64,000 bases of DNA from Halomonas sp. 25-S5 (GTDB taxonomy: Bacteria > Pseudomonadota > Gammaproteobacteria > Pseudomonadales > Halomonadaceae): positions 186,001-250,000 of the forward strand of contig NZ_JARANV010000001.1 of NCBI RefSeq assembly GCF_029889845.1. Direction: 5' to 3'. The notes beneath the pieces were generated by a model. The model did no database searches and had not been told where the DNA came from. It was given only the letters and a program-made list of their open reading frames with translations. The position numbers were made by a program, and so were the translations under genes. Positions 38,424-45,894 of this stretch are shown here, piece by piece (positions within the stretch are counted from its first letter, which is position 1; each line of letters begins with the position of its first letter).

Positions 38424-38458
38424 CCGGTCATCGACCGGTCGGCAGGGGCTGACCGGTC
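38424..38458 (+). repeat. GACCGG repeats and hairpin between ectB and ectC
   Basis: CCGGTC-ATC-GACCGG forms a small hairpin (38424-38438) and the palindrome GACCGGTC occurs twice (38433-38440 and 38451-38458). The 93-base gap lies between co-directional genes; RNA structure here could set the ectC:ectB ratio or bind a regulator. No sigma54 -24/-12 element is seen. Confidence 0.5.
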
Positions 38459-38485
38459 CGTCACTGACACCACTGGAGAGCAACC

Positions 38486-38896
38486 ATGATCGTTCGCAAC
38501 CTCGAGGAAACCCGCAAGACCGACCGCCTGGTCAAGGCCGAGAACGGCAACTGGGACAGCACCCGCCTGAGCCTGGCTGATGATGGCGGCAACTGCTCCT
38601 TCCATATCACGCGTATCTTCGAAGGCACCGAGACCCACATCCACTACAAGCATCACTTCGAGGCGGTCTACTGCATCGAGGGCGAAGGCGAGGTGGAGAC
38701 CCTGGCCGACGGCAAGATCTGGCCGATCAAGCCGGGTGACATCTACATCCTCGACCAGCACGACGAGCACCTGCTGCGCGCCAGCAAGACCATGCACCTG
38801 GCCTGCGTGTTCACGCCGGGCCTGACCGGCAACGAAGTGCACCGCGAGGATGGTTCCTACGCGCCGGCCGAGGCCGACGACAAGAAGCCGCTCTGA
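38486..38896 (+). CDS. ectC: ectoine synthase
   Basis: A 136-residue cupin enzyme that cyclises N-gamma-acetyl-diaminobutyrate to ectoine. Iron ligands of the EctC family are in reach: Glu in [12 protein letters not shown] (~57), Tyr in [12 protein letters not shown] (~85) and His (~93). The protein starts [20 protein letters not shown] as in H. elongata. GGAGAG lies before the ATG. A strong terminator closes the operon. No ectD hydroxylase follows, so hydroxyectoine, if made, is encoded elsewhere. Confidence 0.97.
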   Translation: MIVRNLEETRKTDRLVKAENGNWDSTRLSLADDGGNCSFHITRIFEGTETHIHYKHHFEAVYCIEGEGEVETLADGKIWPIKPGDIYILDQHDEHLLRASKTMHLACVFTPGLTGNEVHREDGSYAPAEADDKKPL

Positions 38897-38925
38897 TCGA
38901 CCAGCGCTGTCGAGATGATTCTCCG

Positions 38926-38960
38926 ACGCCCCCGGCTCCCGCGAGCCGGGGGCGTTTTGT
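38926..38960 (+). terminator. rho-independent terminator of ectABC
   Basis: A perfect 13-bp stem (38926-38938 with 38943-38955), loop CCGC, followed by TTTTGT. This is the best terminator in the window. Confidence 0.92.
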
Positions 38961-39221
38961 CACGGCGTCCGGTCGAAGACGATAGTGATCTCGGCAAGGG
39001 TGACCCCGAATTTCTTCATCGCCGTGCGATTGAGGACGCTGAAATGGCTTATCTCCTTAAGTTCGTATAATGTATATTATGTTAAATCATGGCCGGGGAT
39101 ATGGTCGGGGATGATGCCGTCAGGACCGTCTATAATCATGCTGTCGCACCCCGTCGACGTTGGACAAGGCTGGAGGCGACTCCTTATCATCACGCATCAT
39201 CCCGATGCTCGAGCTCTGTTC
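38960..39221. other. gap after ectABC: possible gene remnant and AT-rich element
   Basis: No intact gene is seen. On the reverse strand 38960-39073 is open and reads like protein (..HFSVLNRTAMKKFGVTLAEI.. then TIVFDRTP and stop), preceded by AAGGAGAT but without a usable start; from an internal ATG at 39019 only 19 residues remain. It may be the tail of a decayed gene. An AT-rich palindrome ATAATGTATATTAT (39067-39080) contains TATAAT (39066-39071), and a second TATAAT lies at 39131-39136; either could be the -10 of the forward lipoprotein gene, though neither has a good -35. Confidence 0.4.
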
Positions 39222-40070
39222 ATGCGCCATCGCCTGCCGTTCGCCGGCACCCTGATCGTTGCCACCGTGCTGCTGAGCGGCTGCACCCTGTTGCCCGAGC
39301 GCGAGCCCCCACCGCCGCCCGTCACCAGCGCAGAGTTCCAGGCACGTATCGAGCGGCTGGAAGGCGCCGTCACCTCCATCTGCGTGACCGACCAGCAGAC
39401 GAGGCTCGATCAGCAGTTGCAACGCCAGCAGGCGCTGTCGGCGGACGTGCGCGAGGTCGGCAGCCTGCTGCGGCAACTGCGTGGCGAGGTGGCGCGCCTC
39501 GACCGCGATGACGACGCACCGGAGGTGACCCGCCAGTGCCGTGACAGCCAGACTCGCCTGGACAACAAGGAGATCCTGGGGCGCAGCGAATGGATCGGCT
39601 TGCCCGGTGTCGGCACCTACCTCAAGGCGCGCATCGATTCCGGTGCCACCACCTCGTCGCTGTCGGCCACCAAGATCACCCGCTTCGAGCGTGATGGCGA
39701 GAACTGGGTGCGCTTCAAGCTGGGGCTCAATGACGATGATAGCCTGGTCGAGAGCGTGCGCGGCGAGTGGATCGAGGCCCCGGTGGAGCGCCGGGTGCGC
39801 ATCATCCAGGCTTCCGGCGAGGATTCGCGTCCGGTGATCAGCCTGCTGATGACCCTGGGGCCGCTGCGCGAGACGGTGCAGTTCAGCCTCAATGACCGCA
39901 CCCACCTGGACCATCCGGTACTGCTGGGTCGCCGTTTCCTGATGGACATCGCCGTCATCGACGTGGCCGAGCAATACCTGCATGAACGCCCCGAGTTCCC
40001 GGGCGGGCGTCCGGCAGCGGAAGCCGGCGCCGACGAGGCCGCTGATCGCGAGGAAGCAGCCGATGAGTGA
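39222..40070 (+). CDS. lipoprotein with retropepsin-like domain (RimB/'ATP-dependent zinc protease' family)
   Basis: A 282-residue protein. Lipobox LLSGC puts the lipid cysteine at residue 21. Residues ~36-90 are helical (ARIERLEGAVTSIC; LRQLRGEVARLDRDDD). The C-terminal half (residues ~118-260) matches the family named ATP-dependent zinc protease (PF05618): EWIGLPGVGTYLKARIDSGA, with Asp139 in DSGATTSSLSA, and RVRIIQASGEDSRPVI. No HExxH zinc motif is present; DSGA is the signature of retropepsin-type aspartic proteases. It begins an apparent operon with a transglutaminase-like membrane protein and an ATP-grasp ligase. Substrate is unknown. The ATG at 39222 is chosen because it gives the signal peptide. 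Confidence 0.85.
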   Translation: MRHRLPFAGTLIVATVLLSGCTLLPEREPPPPPVTSAEFQARIERLEGAVTSICVTDQQTRLDQQLQRQQALSADVREVGSLLRQLRGEVARLDRDDDAPEVTRQCRDSQTRLDNKEILGRSEWIGLPGVGTYLKARIDSGATTSSLSATKITRFERDGENWVRFKLGLNDDDSLVESVRGEWIEAPVERRVRIIQASGEDSRPVISLLMTLGPLRETVQFSLNDRTHLDHPVLLGRRFLMDIAVIDVAEQYLHERPEFPGGRPAAEAGADEAADREEAADE

Positions 40071-40113
40071 CGTTCGTTACGTCGCCTGACCCAAGCCCCA
40101 TCAAGGAAGACCC

Positions 40114-41619
40114 ATGTCACGACTGCCCTTCTACCTGATCGTCGCCTTCCTGCTGGTGGCCGGTGTTGCCCTGAGCATCCACCGCCACGTGCAGTTCGAG
40201 GTGCCCTGGACACCGGGCGAACAACGCCAGGTCTGGGAGATCGAGGCCCAGGTCAACTTCACCGCCGAGGGCGGCCCGGCCAAGGTCAACATGGCGCTGC
40301 CCTCGAGTCAGCAGGGGTATCGCATCCTCACCGAACACACCGCCTCGCCCGGCTACGGGCTGGCCTTCCTCGAGGAGAACGGCGGCCGTCGCGCCGAATG
40401 GTCCACCCGCGAGGCCATCGGCGACCAGCAGCTCTATTACAGCGTCCAGGCGCTGGTGGCCCCGGAGTCGCGCAACCCGAAGGTCGAGGCCCCTCCCCTG
40501 CGGCGTGACATCGTCTGGGAAAGCCCCTACGACACCGCGGCCAGCCAGGTGATCGAGCGGGCCTGGACGCGCAGCGCCGACCCCTTCACCTTCGCGCGCG
40601 AGCTGATCACCGACTTCACAGAGGAGCGCCAGGGCGAGAATGCTCGCCTCCTGCTGACCCAATTCGATCGCACCCCGCTGCTGGCGCGCCTGCTCAACCA
40701 GGCCGGCGTGCCGGCCCGCGAGGTCAGCGGCCTGCTGCTCGAGCACGGCCGCCGGCGGCAGAGCCTGACACCCTGGATCCAGGTCTTCGATGACCAGGAG
40801 TGGGCGCTGTTCGATCCTCGCACCGGTGCCCGGGGCCGGCCGGACAACCTGCTCCTCTGGGAGTCCGCCGGACAGGCGGTACTCGAGGTCCAGGGCGGCA
40901 GCAACTCGCGGATCGGTTTCTCGATGCTCTCCCGCAACCAGCCGGCGGCGGCGGCGGTGCGCAGCGAGCTGGCCGATGACACCCTGCTCAACTTCTCGAT
41001 CCACAGCCTGCCCCTGGAAGACCAGGCGCTGTTCCAGACCATCCTGCTGATCCCCATCGGCGCACTGATGGTCGTGATCCTCCGGGTGCTGGTGGGCATC
41101 AAGACCTCGGGCACCTTCATGCCCGTGCTGATCGCGCTGGCCTTCATCCAGACCACCCTGATCACCGGGCTGATCGGTTTTCTGCTGGTGGTGGCCGTGG
41201 GACTGGTGATCCGCAACTATCTCTCCTACCTGAACCTGCTGCTGGTGGCGCGAGTGACGGCGGTGATCATCACGGTCATCGCCATCATCTCGGTGTTCTC
41301 GGTGCTCTCCTACCGCTTCGGGCTCAACGCCGGCCTGACCATCACTTTCTTCCCGATGATCATCCTCTCCTGGACCATCGAGCGGATGTCGATCCTCTGG
41401 GAGGAGGAAGGTCCCAAGCAGGTGCTGATCCAGGGTGGCGGCAGCCTGCTCACCGCGGTACTGGCCTACCTGGCGATGAACAACCCCTGGATCCGCCACA
41501 TCACCTTCAACTTCCTCGGCGTCCAGCTGATCCTGATGGCGCTGATCCTGCTGCTCGGCAACTACACCGGCTATCGCCTGCTCGAGCTGCGCCGCTTCAA
41601 GCCGGTCACGGAGGACTGA
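40114..41619 (+). CDS. inactive transglutaminase fused to seven membrane helices
   Basis: A 501-residue inner-membrane protein. One N-terminal helix (LPFYLIVAFLLVAGVALSI) is followed by a periplasmic region (residues ~25-300) that resembles the transglutaminase fold but reads LARLLNQAGVPAREVSGLLL where the active enzymes have the cysteine, and WALFDPRTG at the Asp position, so the Cys-His-Asp triad is incomplete. The last ~190 residues carry seven hydrophobic helices (ILLIPIGALMVVILRVLVGI through LILMALILLLGNYTGYRLLE). This matches the Pfam pair Transglut_i_TM / 7TM_transglut. It lies 43 bases after the lipoprotein gene and four bases before the ligase gene. Role probably as a membrane sensor or scaffold; not proven. 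Confidence 0.85.
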   Translation: MSRLPFYLIVAFLLVAGVALSIHRHVQFEVPWTPGEQRQVWEIEAQVNFTAEGGPAKVNMALPSSQQGYRILTEHTASPGYGLAFLEENGGRRAEWSTREAIGDQQLYYSVQALVAPESRNPKVEAPPLRRDIVWESPYDTAASQVIERAWTRSADPFTFARELITDFTEERQGENARLLLTQFDRTPLLARLLNQAGVPAREVSGLLLEHGRRRQSLTPWIQVFDDQEWALFDPRTGARGRPDNLLLWESAGQAVLEVQGGSNSRIGFSMLSRNQPAAAAVRSELADDTLLNFSIHSLPLEDQALFQTILLIPIGALMVVILRVLVGIKTSGTFMPVLIALAFIQTTLITGLIGFLLVVAVGLVIRNYLSYLNLLLVARVTAVIITVIAIISVFSVLSYRFGLNAGLTITFFPMIILSWTIERMSILWEEEGPKQVLIQGGGSLLTAVLAYLAMNNPWIRHITFNFLGVQLILMALILLLGNYTGYRLLELRRFKPVTED

Positions 41620-41623
41620 CACC

Positions 41624-42586
41624 ATGTGGACGACCCCTGCCCGCCTGCATGCCAAGGGAATCATTGGCATGAACCGGCGCAACATCCGCTACATCGGCCG
41701 CTACAACAACCGTCGGCTCTACCCGCTGGTGGACGACAAGCTCAAGACCAAGCTGCTGGCCCAGGAGTACGGCATCACCACACCGGCGTTGATCGGCACC
41801 GTGACCACCCAGTTCGGCGTCAAGCATATCGGTCCCATGCTCGTCGGCCACCACGGGTTCGTGATCAAGCCGGCCAAGGGCAGCGGTGGCAAGGGCATCC
41901 TGGTCATCGAGCGGATCGAAGGCGATCGCTACATTAAGCCTAGCGGCGCCCAGCTGACCCTCGGCGACGTCGAGCGCCATGTCTCCAATATCCTCTCCGG
42001 GCTCTATTCCCTGGGGGGGTCGCCTGACGTGGCCCTGATCGAGGCACTGATCAACTTCGACGCATCTTTCTCCGAGTATACCTACGAGGGGGTGCCGGAC
42101 ATCCGGGTCATCGTCTTCAAGGGCTACCCGGTGATGGCGATGATGCGCCTCTCCACTGCCGCCTCGGACGGCAAGGCCAACCTGCACCAGGGGGCCGTGG
42201 GCGTGGGCATCGACATCGCCAGCGGCACCGCGATCCGCGGGGTGCAGTTCGACCGCACCCGCCACGACCACCCCGACACCGGGCACGAGCTCGCCAGTCT
42301 GCAGATCAGCGACTGGGGCACCCTGCTGCGGCTGGCCGCCGGCTGTTTCGAGATGACCGGGCTCGGGTATCTCGGCACCGACATGGTGCTCGACCGGGAC
42401 CATGGTCCCATGCTGCTGGAACTCAACGCCCGTCCGGGGCTGGCGATCCAGATGGCCAACGGCGAGGGGCTGCGCTCCCGGCTCGACCTGATCGAACGCC
42501 AGTCCGAGGGGGTCGCGCCCGAGGAAAGGGTTGCCTTCTCCCAGCATCATTTCGCCCGCTCCAGCGAGCTGCGCGAGACGGCCTGA
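41624..42586 (+). CDS. alpha-L-glutamate ligase-like ATP-grasp protein
   Basis: A 320-residue RimK-related ATP-grasp enzyme (TIGR02291 type). HHGFVIKPAKGSGGKGILVI is the ATP-binding lysine/glycine loop (~residues 77-96), EYTYEGVPDIRVIVFKGYPV the second nucleotide region and MLLELNARPGLAIQMANGEG the Mg-binding Glu-x-Asn motif. Such ligases join a carboxylate, often glutamate, to an amine with ATP. The acceptor is unknown. Its gene follows the membrane protein by four bases, so the cytosolic ligase and the periplasmic membrane pair are co-made. An alternative ATG (MNRRN, 15 codons in) could be the real start. Confidence 0.86.
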   Translation: MWTTPARLHAKGIIGMNRRNIRYIGRYNNRRLYPLVDDKLKTKLLAQEYGITTPALIGTVTTQFGVKHIGPMLVGHHGFVIKPAKGSGGKGILVIERIEGDRYIKPSGAQLTLGDVERHVSNILSGLYSLGGSPDVALIEALINFDASFSEYTYEGVPDIRVIVFKGYPVMAMMRLSTAASDGKANLHQGAVGVGIDIASGTAIRGVQFDRTRHDHPDTGHELASLQISDWGTLLRLAAGCFEMTGLGYLGTDMVLDRDHGPMLLELNARPGLAIQMANGEGLRSRLDLIERQSEGVAPEERVAFSQHHFARSSELRETA

Positions 42587-42728
42587 AAGGCGTGAGGGTA
42601 TTGCAGATTGCAGAATTGCTTGGGCTGATCCGGCGGCTTGCCCCCGGCGCCCCACAGTGCGGACGGCTGGCCCCTCGCCGGCCCGGCGCGTAGAATGTTG
42701 CATCCTCCCCGCCATCGCCCCGGGTGCC

Positions 42729-43202
42729 ATGACCGATCCCCGCGACATGATCCGACAGGCCGAACGGCAGTGCCAGCAGCGCGGCGCGCGCTTCACGCCG
42801 ATCCGTCGACGGGTGCTGGAGATGATCGCCGCTGCCCCCGGCAGCCTGAAGGCCTATGACCTGCTCGACCGTCTGGCGGCGGAACACGCGGCGGCACGGC
42901 CGCCTACCGTGTATCGCGCCCTGGAGTTTCTCATCGACCAGGGCCTGGTGCATCGCATCGAGTCCCTCAATGCCTATGTGGCCTGCCCCTGCCCCGAGCA
43001 TGCCCACGGCTTCCAGCTGCTGATCTGCCGCCTCTGTGGCCGGGTCGAGGAGCTGCACCTGGACGAGATCAACGACCACCTGGCGCGTCGCGCCAGGGAG
43101 CTGGGCTTCGCGGTCCAGCGCCAGACCATCGAGCTGCTGGGCCAGTGTGACGCCTGCCGACAGGCAACCGAGCACCCCGCCGCCCCTGCGGAGATTTCAT
43201 GA
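42729..43202 (+). CDS. zur: Fur-family regulator, Zur type
   Basis: A 157-residue Fur superfamily repressor. The winged helix includes FTPIRRRVLEMIAAAPG and RPPTVYRALEFLIDQGLVH; the structural zinc site has two CxxC pairs (LLICRLCGRVEEL ~102-105 and GQCDACRQ ~143-146), and HAHGFQLL supplies histidines of the regulatory site. The pattern is closer to Zur than Fur. It shares ATGA with hisI. No zinc-uptake znuABC genes are nearby, so its targets lie elsewhere. The 142-base gap before it has no clear Zur box that I can find. Confidence 0.85.
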   Translation: MTDPRDMIRQAERQCQQRGARFTPIRRRVLEMIAAAPGSLKAYDLLDRLAAEHAAARPPTVYRALEFLIDQGLVHRIESLNAYVACPCPEHAHGFQLLICRLCGRVEELHLDEINDHLARRARELGFAVQRQTIELLGQCDACRQATEHPAAPAEIS

Positions 43203-43639
43203 GCGACACCTTCAAGGCCCTCGAGCGGGCCGCCGGCGACAGCCGCTTCCCCCTGGCCGGGATCCTCGACGCCATCCGCTTCAACGCCGACGGCCTGATC
43301 CCGGCTATCGCCCAGCAGCACGACAGTGGCGAGGTGCTGATGATGGCCTGGATGAACCGCGAGGCCCTGGAGGAGACCCTGCGTACCGGCCGGGTCTGCT
43401 ACTGGTCGCGCTCGCGGGGCAAGCTGTGGCGCAAGGGCGAGAGCTCCGGCCAGCAGCAGCACCTGAAGGGCGCGGCGCTGGACTGCGACGGCGACACCCT
43501 GCTGCTGCAGGTGGCGCAGACGGGGCCTGCCTGTCACAGCGGCAGGCTCAGCTGCTTCTACGTGGCGCTGGAGGGTGACGAGGCACGCATCGCCAGTGAC
43601 CCCTTGATCGACCCCGACGCTCTCTACGGCAAGGGCTGA
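43199..43639 (+). CDS. hisI: phosphoribosyl-AMP cyclohydrolase
   Basis: A 146-residue monofunctional HisI, which opens the purine ring in histidine synthesis. Metal ligands are in ALDCDGDTLLLQVAQTGPAC and HSGRLSCFY; GEVLMMAWMNREALEETLRT and CYWSRSRGKLWRKGESSG are the family signatures. The N-terminus has ~20 extra residues (GDSRFPLAGILDAIRFNADG). It overlaps the zur-type gene by ATGA, an odd operon partner: the usual neighbour hisE is absent. As the enzyme itself binds zinc, co-regulation with Zur is conceivable. Confidence 0.94.
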   Translation: MSDTFKALERAAGDSRFPLAGILDAIRFNADGLIPAIAQQHDSGEVLMMAWMNREALEETLRTGRVCYWSRSRGKLWRKGESSGQQQHLKGAALDCDGDTLLLQVAQTGPACHSGRLSCFYVALEGDEARIASDPLIDPDALYGKG

Positions 43640-43642
43640 GAC

Positions 43643-43996
43643 GTGCCCTGCCTGGTCGCCGGGATCCATCGCCTGCTGCGCTGGCTGGGCCGGGCCCTCG
43701 GCTGGCTGATGATCGCTGCGGTGAGGCTCTACCAGTTCACGCTGAGCCCCCTGCTGGGCCCGCGCTGCCGCTACTGGCCAAGCTGCTCGAGCTATACGGT
43801 GGAGGCGCTGCGGGTGCATGGCCCGTTCAAGGGCGGGATCCTGGCGGTGCGGCGAATCGCCCGCTGTCATCCGGGCTGCGAGGGCGGCATCGACCCGGTC
43901 CCGGGCGGACCCAGCGAGCGGCTCTGTCGGGAGGATCCGGAGCTTGACGAGCAGTTCCGCTGCCGGACGGACGACCGGCCGCCAGGCGGCCGCTGA
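43643..43996 (+). CDS. yidD: membrane protein insertion efficiency factor YidD
   Basis: A 117-residue protein with the YidD core: [40 protein letters not shown] and [19 protein letters not shown], including the three conserved cysteine positions. It is a small peripheral membrane protein thought to help YidC. The gene is usually between rnpA and yidC; here it follows hisI by three bases. The start is GTG at 43643, giving an N-terminal extension over E. coli YidD; the C-terminal ~25 residues are polar and not conserved. Confidence 0.9.
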   Translation: MPCLVAGIHRLLRWLGRALGWLMIAAVRLYQFTLSPLLGPRCRYWPSCSSYTVEALRVHGPFKGGILAVRRIARCHPGCEGGIDPVPGGPSERLCREDPELDEQFRCRTDDRPPGGR

Positions 43997-44425
43997 TCAG
44001 GCGGCCGCTTCCGCCTCGGCCACGCGGTAGATCCGCTCCAGCATGGCGTTGAGGCCGTTGCTGCGGGTCGGCGAGAGGTGCTTGTCGAGCCCCAGGTCCT
44101 TCATGAAGTGGGGGCTGGTGGTGCGGATATCCGCCGGGTGACGGTCGTTGTAGATGCGCATCAGCACGGCGATCAGCCCGGAGACGATAGCGGCATCGGA
44201 GACCGCATCGAAGTGCAGGGTCTCGCCGTCGCGGCGGTGGTGCATCCACACATTGGACTGGCAGCCCTGGATCTTCAGCTCGTCGACCTTCCACTCCTCG
44301 GGAAAGGCCGGCAGCTGCTTGCCCATGTCGATGAGGTACTGGTAGCGATCCATCCAGTTGTCGAACATCTCGAACTCGTCGAGAAGCTCCTGCTGGGCCT
44401 GTTCGGCGGTGGTCTCGGCAGTCAT
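43997..44425 (-). CDS. sufE: SufE-family sulfur acceptor protein
   Basis: A 142-residue protein of the SufE/CsdE family with the sulfur-accepting Cys55 in KIQGCQSNVWMH and the HFDAVSDAAIVSGLIAVLMR core. It accepts persulfide sulfur from a SufS/CsdA cysteine desulfurase for iron-sulfur cluster assembly. No desulfurase gene is adjacent, so SufE versus CsdE cannot be decided by context. It converges on yidD with no spacer (its stop codon abuts the yidD stop). nfuA, another cluster-assembly gene, lies 2.6 kb away on the same strand. Confidence 0.92.
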   Translation of the reverse strand: MTAETTAEQAQQELLDEFEMFDNWMDRYQYLIDMGKQLPAFPEEWKVDELKIQGCQSNVWMHHRRDGETLHFDAVSDAAIVSGLIAVLMRIYNDRHPADIRTTSPHFMKDLGLDKHLSPTRSNGLNAMLERIYRVAEAEAAA

Positions 44426-44452
44426 GGTCTCTCCTGGAAAAGGCGTGTGCCA

Positions 44453-45679
44453 TTATAACGGCTCACGGCCGTCATCTCGATCATCGGTGTGTGCTGCCCT
44501 CGCCCGTCCGACCCCCAGTCCGTGCCGCGCCTGCTGGCGATGCCACTCCTCGTCCTCGGCATGCAGGTAGCGCACCGTGGTGTCGAGACGCGAGTGGCGA
44601 GCCGTCGCGGCCAGATAGCGCAGTTCCACCCCGGCCTGGGCCTGATGGGTCAGGGCCGTATGACGCAGCCAGTGCGGTGTCGCCCGACGCAGGCGCAGCA
44701 CCTCACCCTGCGCCGCCTCGCCCGCCTCCCGCTCGAGCGCCTCGGCCGCCTCCCGGAAGCCATCACGGACCAGCCGATAGAGGCGGTTGTCGCCCAGCCC
44801 CCGCCGGCCGTCCAGGGCCCGCAGCAGAGGTGAGGCGTCATCCGGCGATGGTTTTCCCACCAGGCCCAGCGACCGGCGCCACGCACCCAGCAGTTCCATC
44901 ATGTCCGGCGGCACCGGGATACGCGCCACCTTGTCGCCCTTCCCCACTACGTTCCACCACCAGCGCCCCTCGCGGCGCTGGAAGTCGTTCATGCGCGCCG
45001 CGCTCATCTCGCCGATCCGTGGGGCCAGCAGGTAGGCAAAGCCGAACACCAGCCGCAGCCGGGTCAGCTCGTAATGCCGCCGGGGCGAGGCGTCCTCCTC
45101 CGCCGGCCGGTTGAGCCAGTCCCATAGCCAGTCCCACAGGGGGCGCTCCAGGTAGCGCTCGATGCTCCCCTGGCGGTTGTCCAGGCGCCGGCGCTTGTCG
45201 CGCATTAGGCGGAAGGGATTGTGGCGGACCCAGCCCGCCTCCACCAGCCAGGCGAACATGCCCTGCAGGATCACCAGGCTCTGGCGGCGGCTGGCGGGCG
45301 ACAGCGGTCCGCGGAAGGGACGCCAGCGCGGGTCGCGACGCGGGCGCACCGGCCCGATCCAGCGCTCGGCGGGTCGCGGATCGGCCAGGAAGGCCTCGAA
45401 GAGGTCCAGGTCTTCCCGGCGCAGCGCATCGAGCCCCCTGCCCTGCTCTGCCAGCCACAGCAGCAGGCGCTGCGCCTCGCGGCGATAGGCACGCAGGGTC
45501 CGGGGGCTGGCCCGGTATTCGTCGAGCCACTGCGCCACGGCTTCGGCATCGCTGCCGGCGGTGATGTGCAGGCCTTGCCGCTCTCCCGTCTCACCGGGCG
45601 ACAGCGCGAGTCGCTCGAGCGCCGTCGATGTCGCCTCGCGCCTCTCGCCGGGCGCTGCCGGCCACGTCTCACTGTCCAT
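44453..45679 (-). CDS. tyrosine recombinase (site-specific integrase)
   Basis: A 408-residue recombinase with a full catalytic set: Arg221 (LLAPRIGEMSAAR), Lys250 (VVGKGDKVAR), His336 and Arg339 (PHWLRHTALTH), His362 (ARHSRLDTTVR) and Tyr371 (VRYLHAED). The N-terminal SAM-like core-binding domain spans ~45-160 (AVAQWLDEYRASPRTLRAYR). It is not XerC/XerD by length or sequence. It is divergent from a KfrA-like gene across a 215-base AT-rich gap with a 12-bp inverted repeat, and no other mobile-element gene is nearby. The pair looks resident rather than a fresh insertion; codon use is as GC-rich as the neighbours. Confidence 0.9.
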   Translation of the reverse strand: MDSETWPAAPGERREATSTALERLALSPGETGERQGLHITAGSDAEAVAQWLDEYRASPRTLRAYRREAQRLLLWLAEQGRGLDALRREDLDLFEAFLADPRPAERWIGPVRPRRDPRWRPFRGPLSPASRRQSLVILQGMFAWLVEAGWVRHNPFRLMRDKRRRLDNRQGSIERYLERPLWDWLWDWLNRPAEEDASPRRHYELTRLRLVFGFAYLLAPRIGEMSAARMNDFQRREGRWWWNVVGKGDKVARIPVPPDMMELLGAWRRSLGLVGKPSPDDASPLLRALDGRRGLGDNRLYRLVRDGFREAAEALEREAGEAAQGEVLRLRRATPHWLRHTALTHQAQAGVELRYLAATARHSRLDTTVRYLHAEDEEWHRQQARHGLGVGRARAAHTDDRDDGREPL

Positions 45680-45732
45680 ATCCGCTCCTTGCGCCTTGCG
45701 CCTTGCCGCTCAGTATCCGGCCTTCCAGGCAT

Positions 45733-45766
45733 GAAAATCAAGATAAGCCGCGTAATCTTGATTTTC
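45733..45766. promoter_or_regulatory. 12-bp inverted repeat, possible recombination core or operator
   Basis: GAAAATCAAGAT (45733-45744) and ATCTTGATTTTC (45755-45766) are perfect inverted arms around a 10-base spacer, in an AT-rich island between the recombinase and KfrA-like genes. The right arm overlaps TTGATT, a possible -35 for the forward gene. Arm length fits either a KfrA-type operator or the two binding arms of a tyrosine-recombinase core site. Confidence 0.75.
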
Positions 45767-45787
45767 TTCTGCATACCGTAAATAAAA
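45758..45787 (+). promoter_or_regulatory. candidate promoter of the KfrA-like gene
   Basis: TTGATT (45758-45763) with AT-rich AATAAA / ATAAAA 17-18 bases downstream. The -35 lies within the right arm of the inverted repeat, which would allow autoregulation. Confidence 0.4.
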
Positions 45788-45894
45788 TTACATCGAACAT
45801 AAAACGTAATTACCTTCAATATCGAACCGCCCGCGGGTACACTGCCCACGAAAGCCCAGGGGCAGCCCCGGCAGACAACCACGAGGACACGACC

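Noticed and set aside
38393..38485. sigma54 promoter before ectC as reported for H. elongata
   Set aside because: No TGGC-N7-TTGC pattern is found in the gap; only GACCGG repeats.
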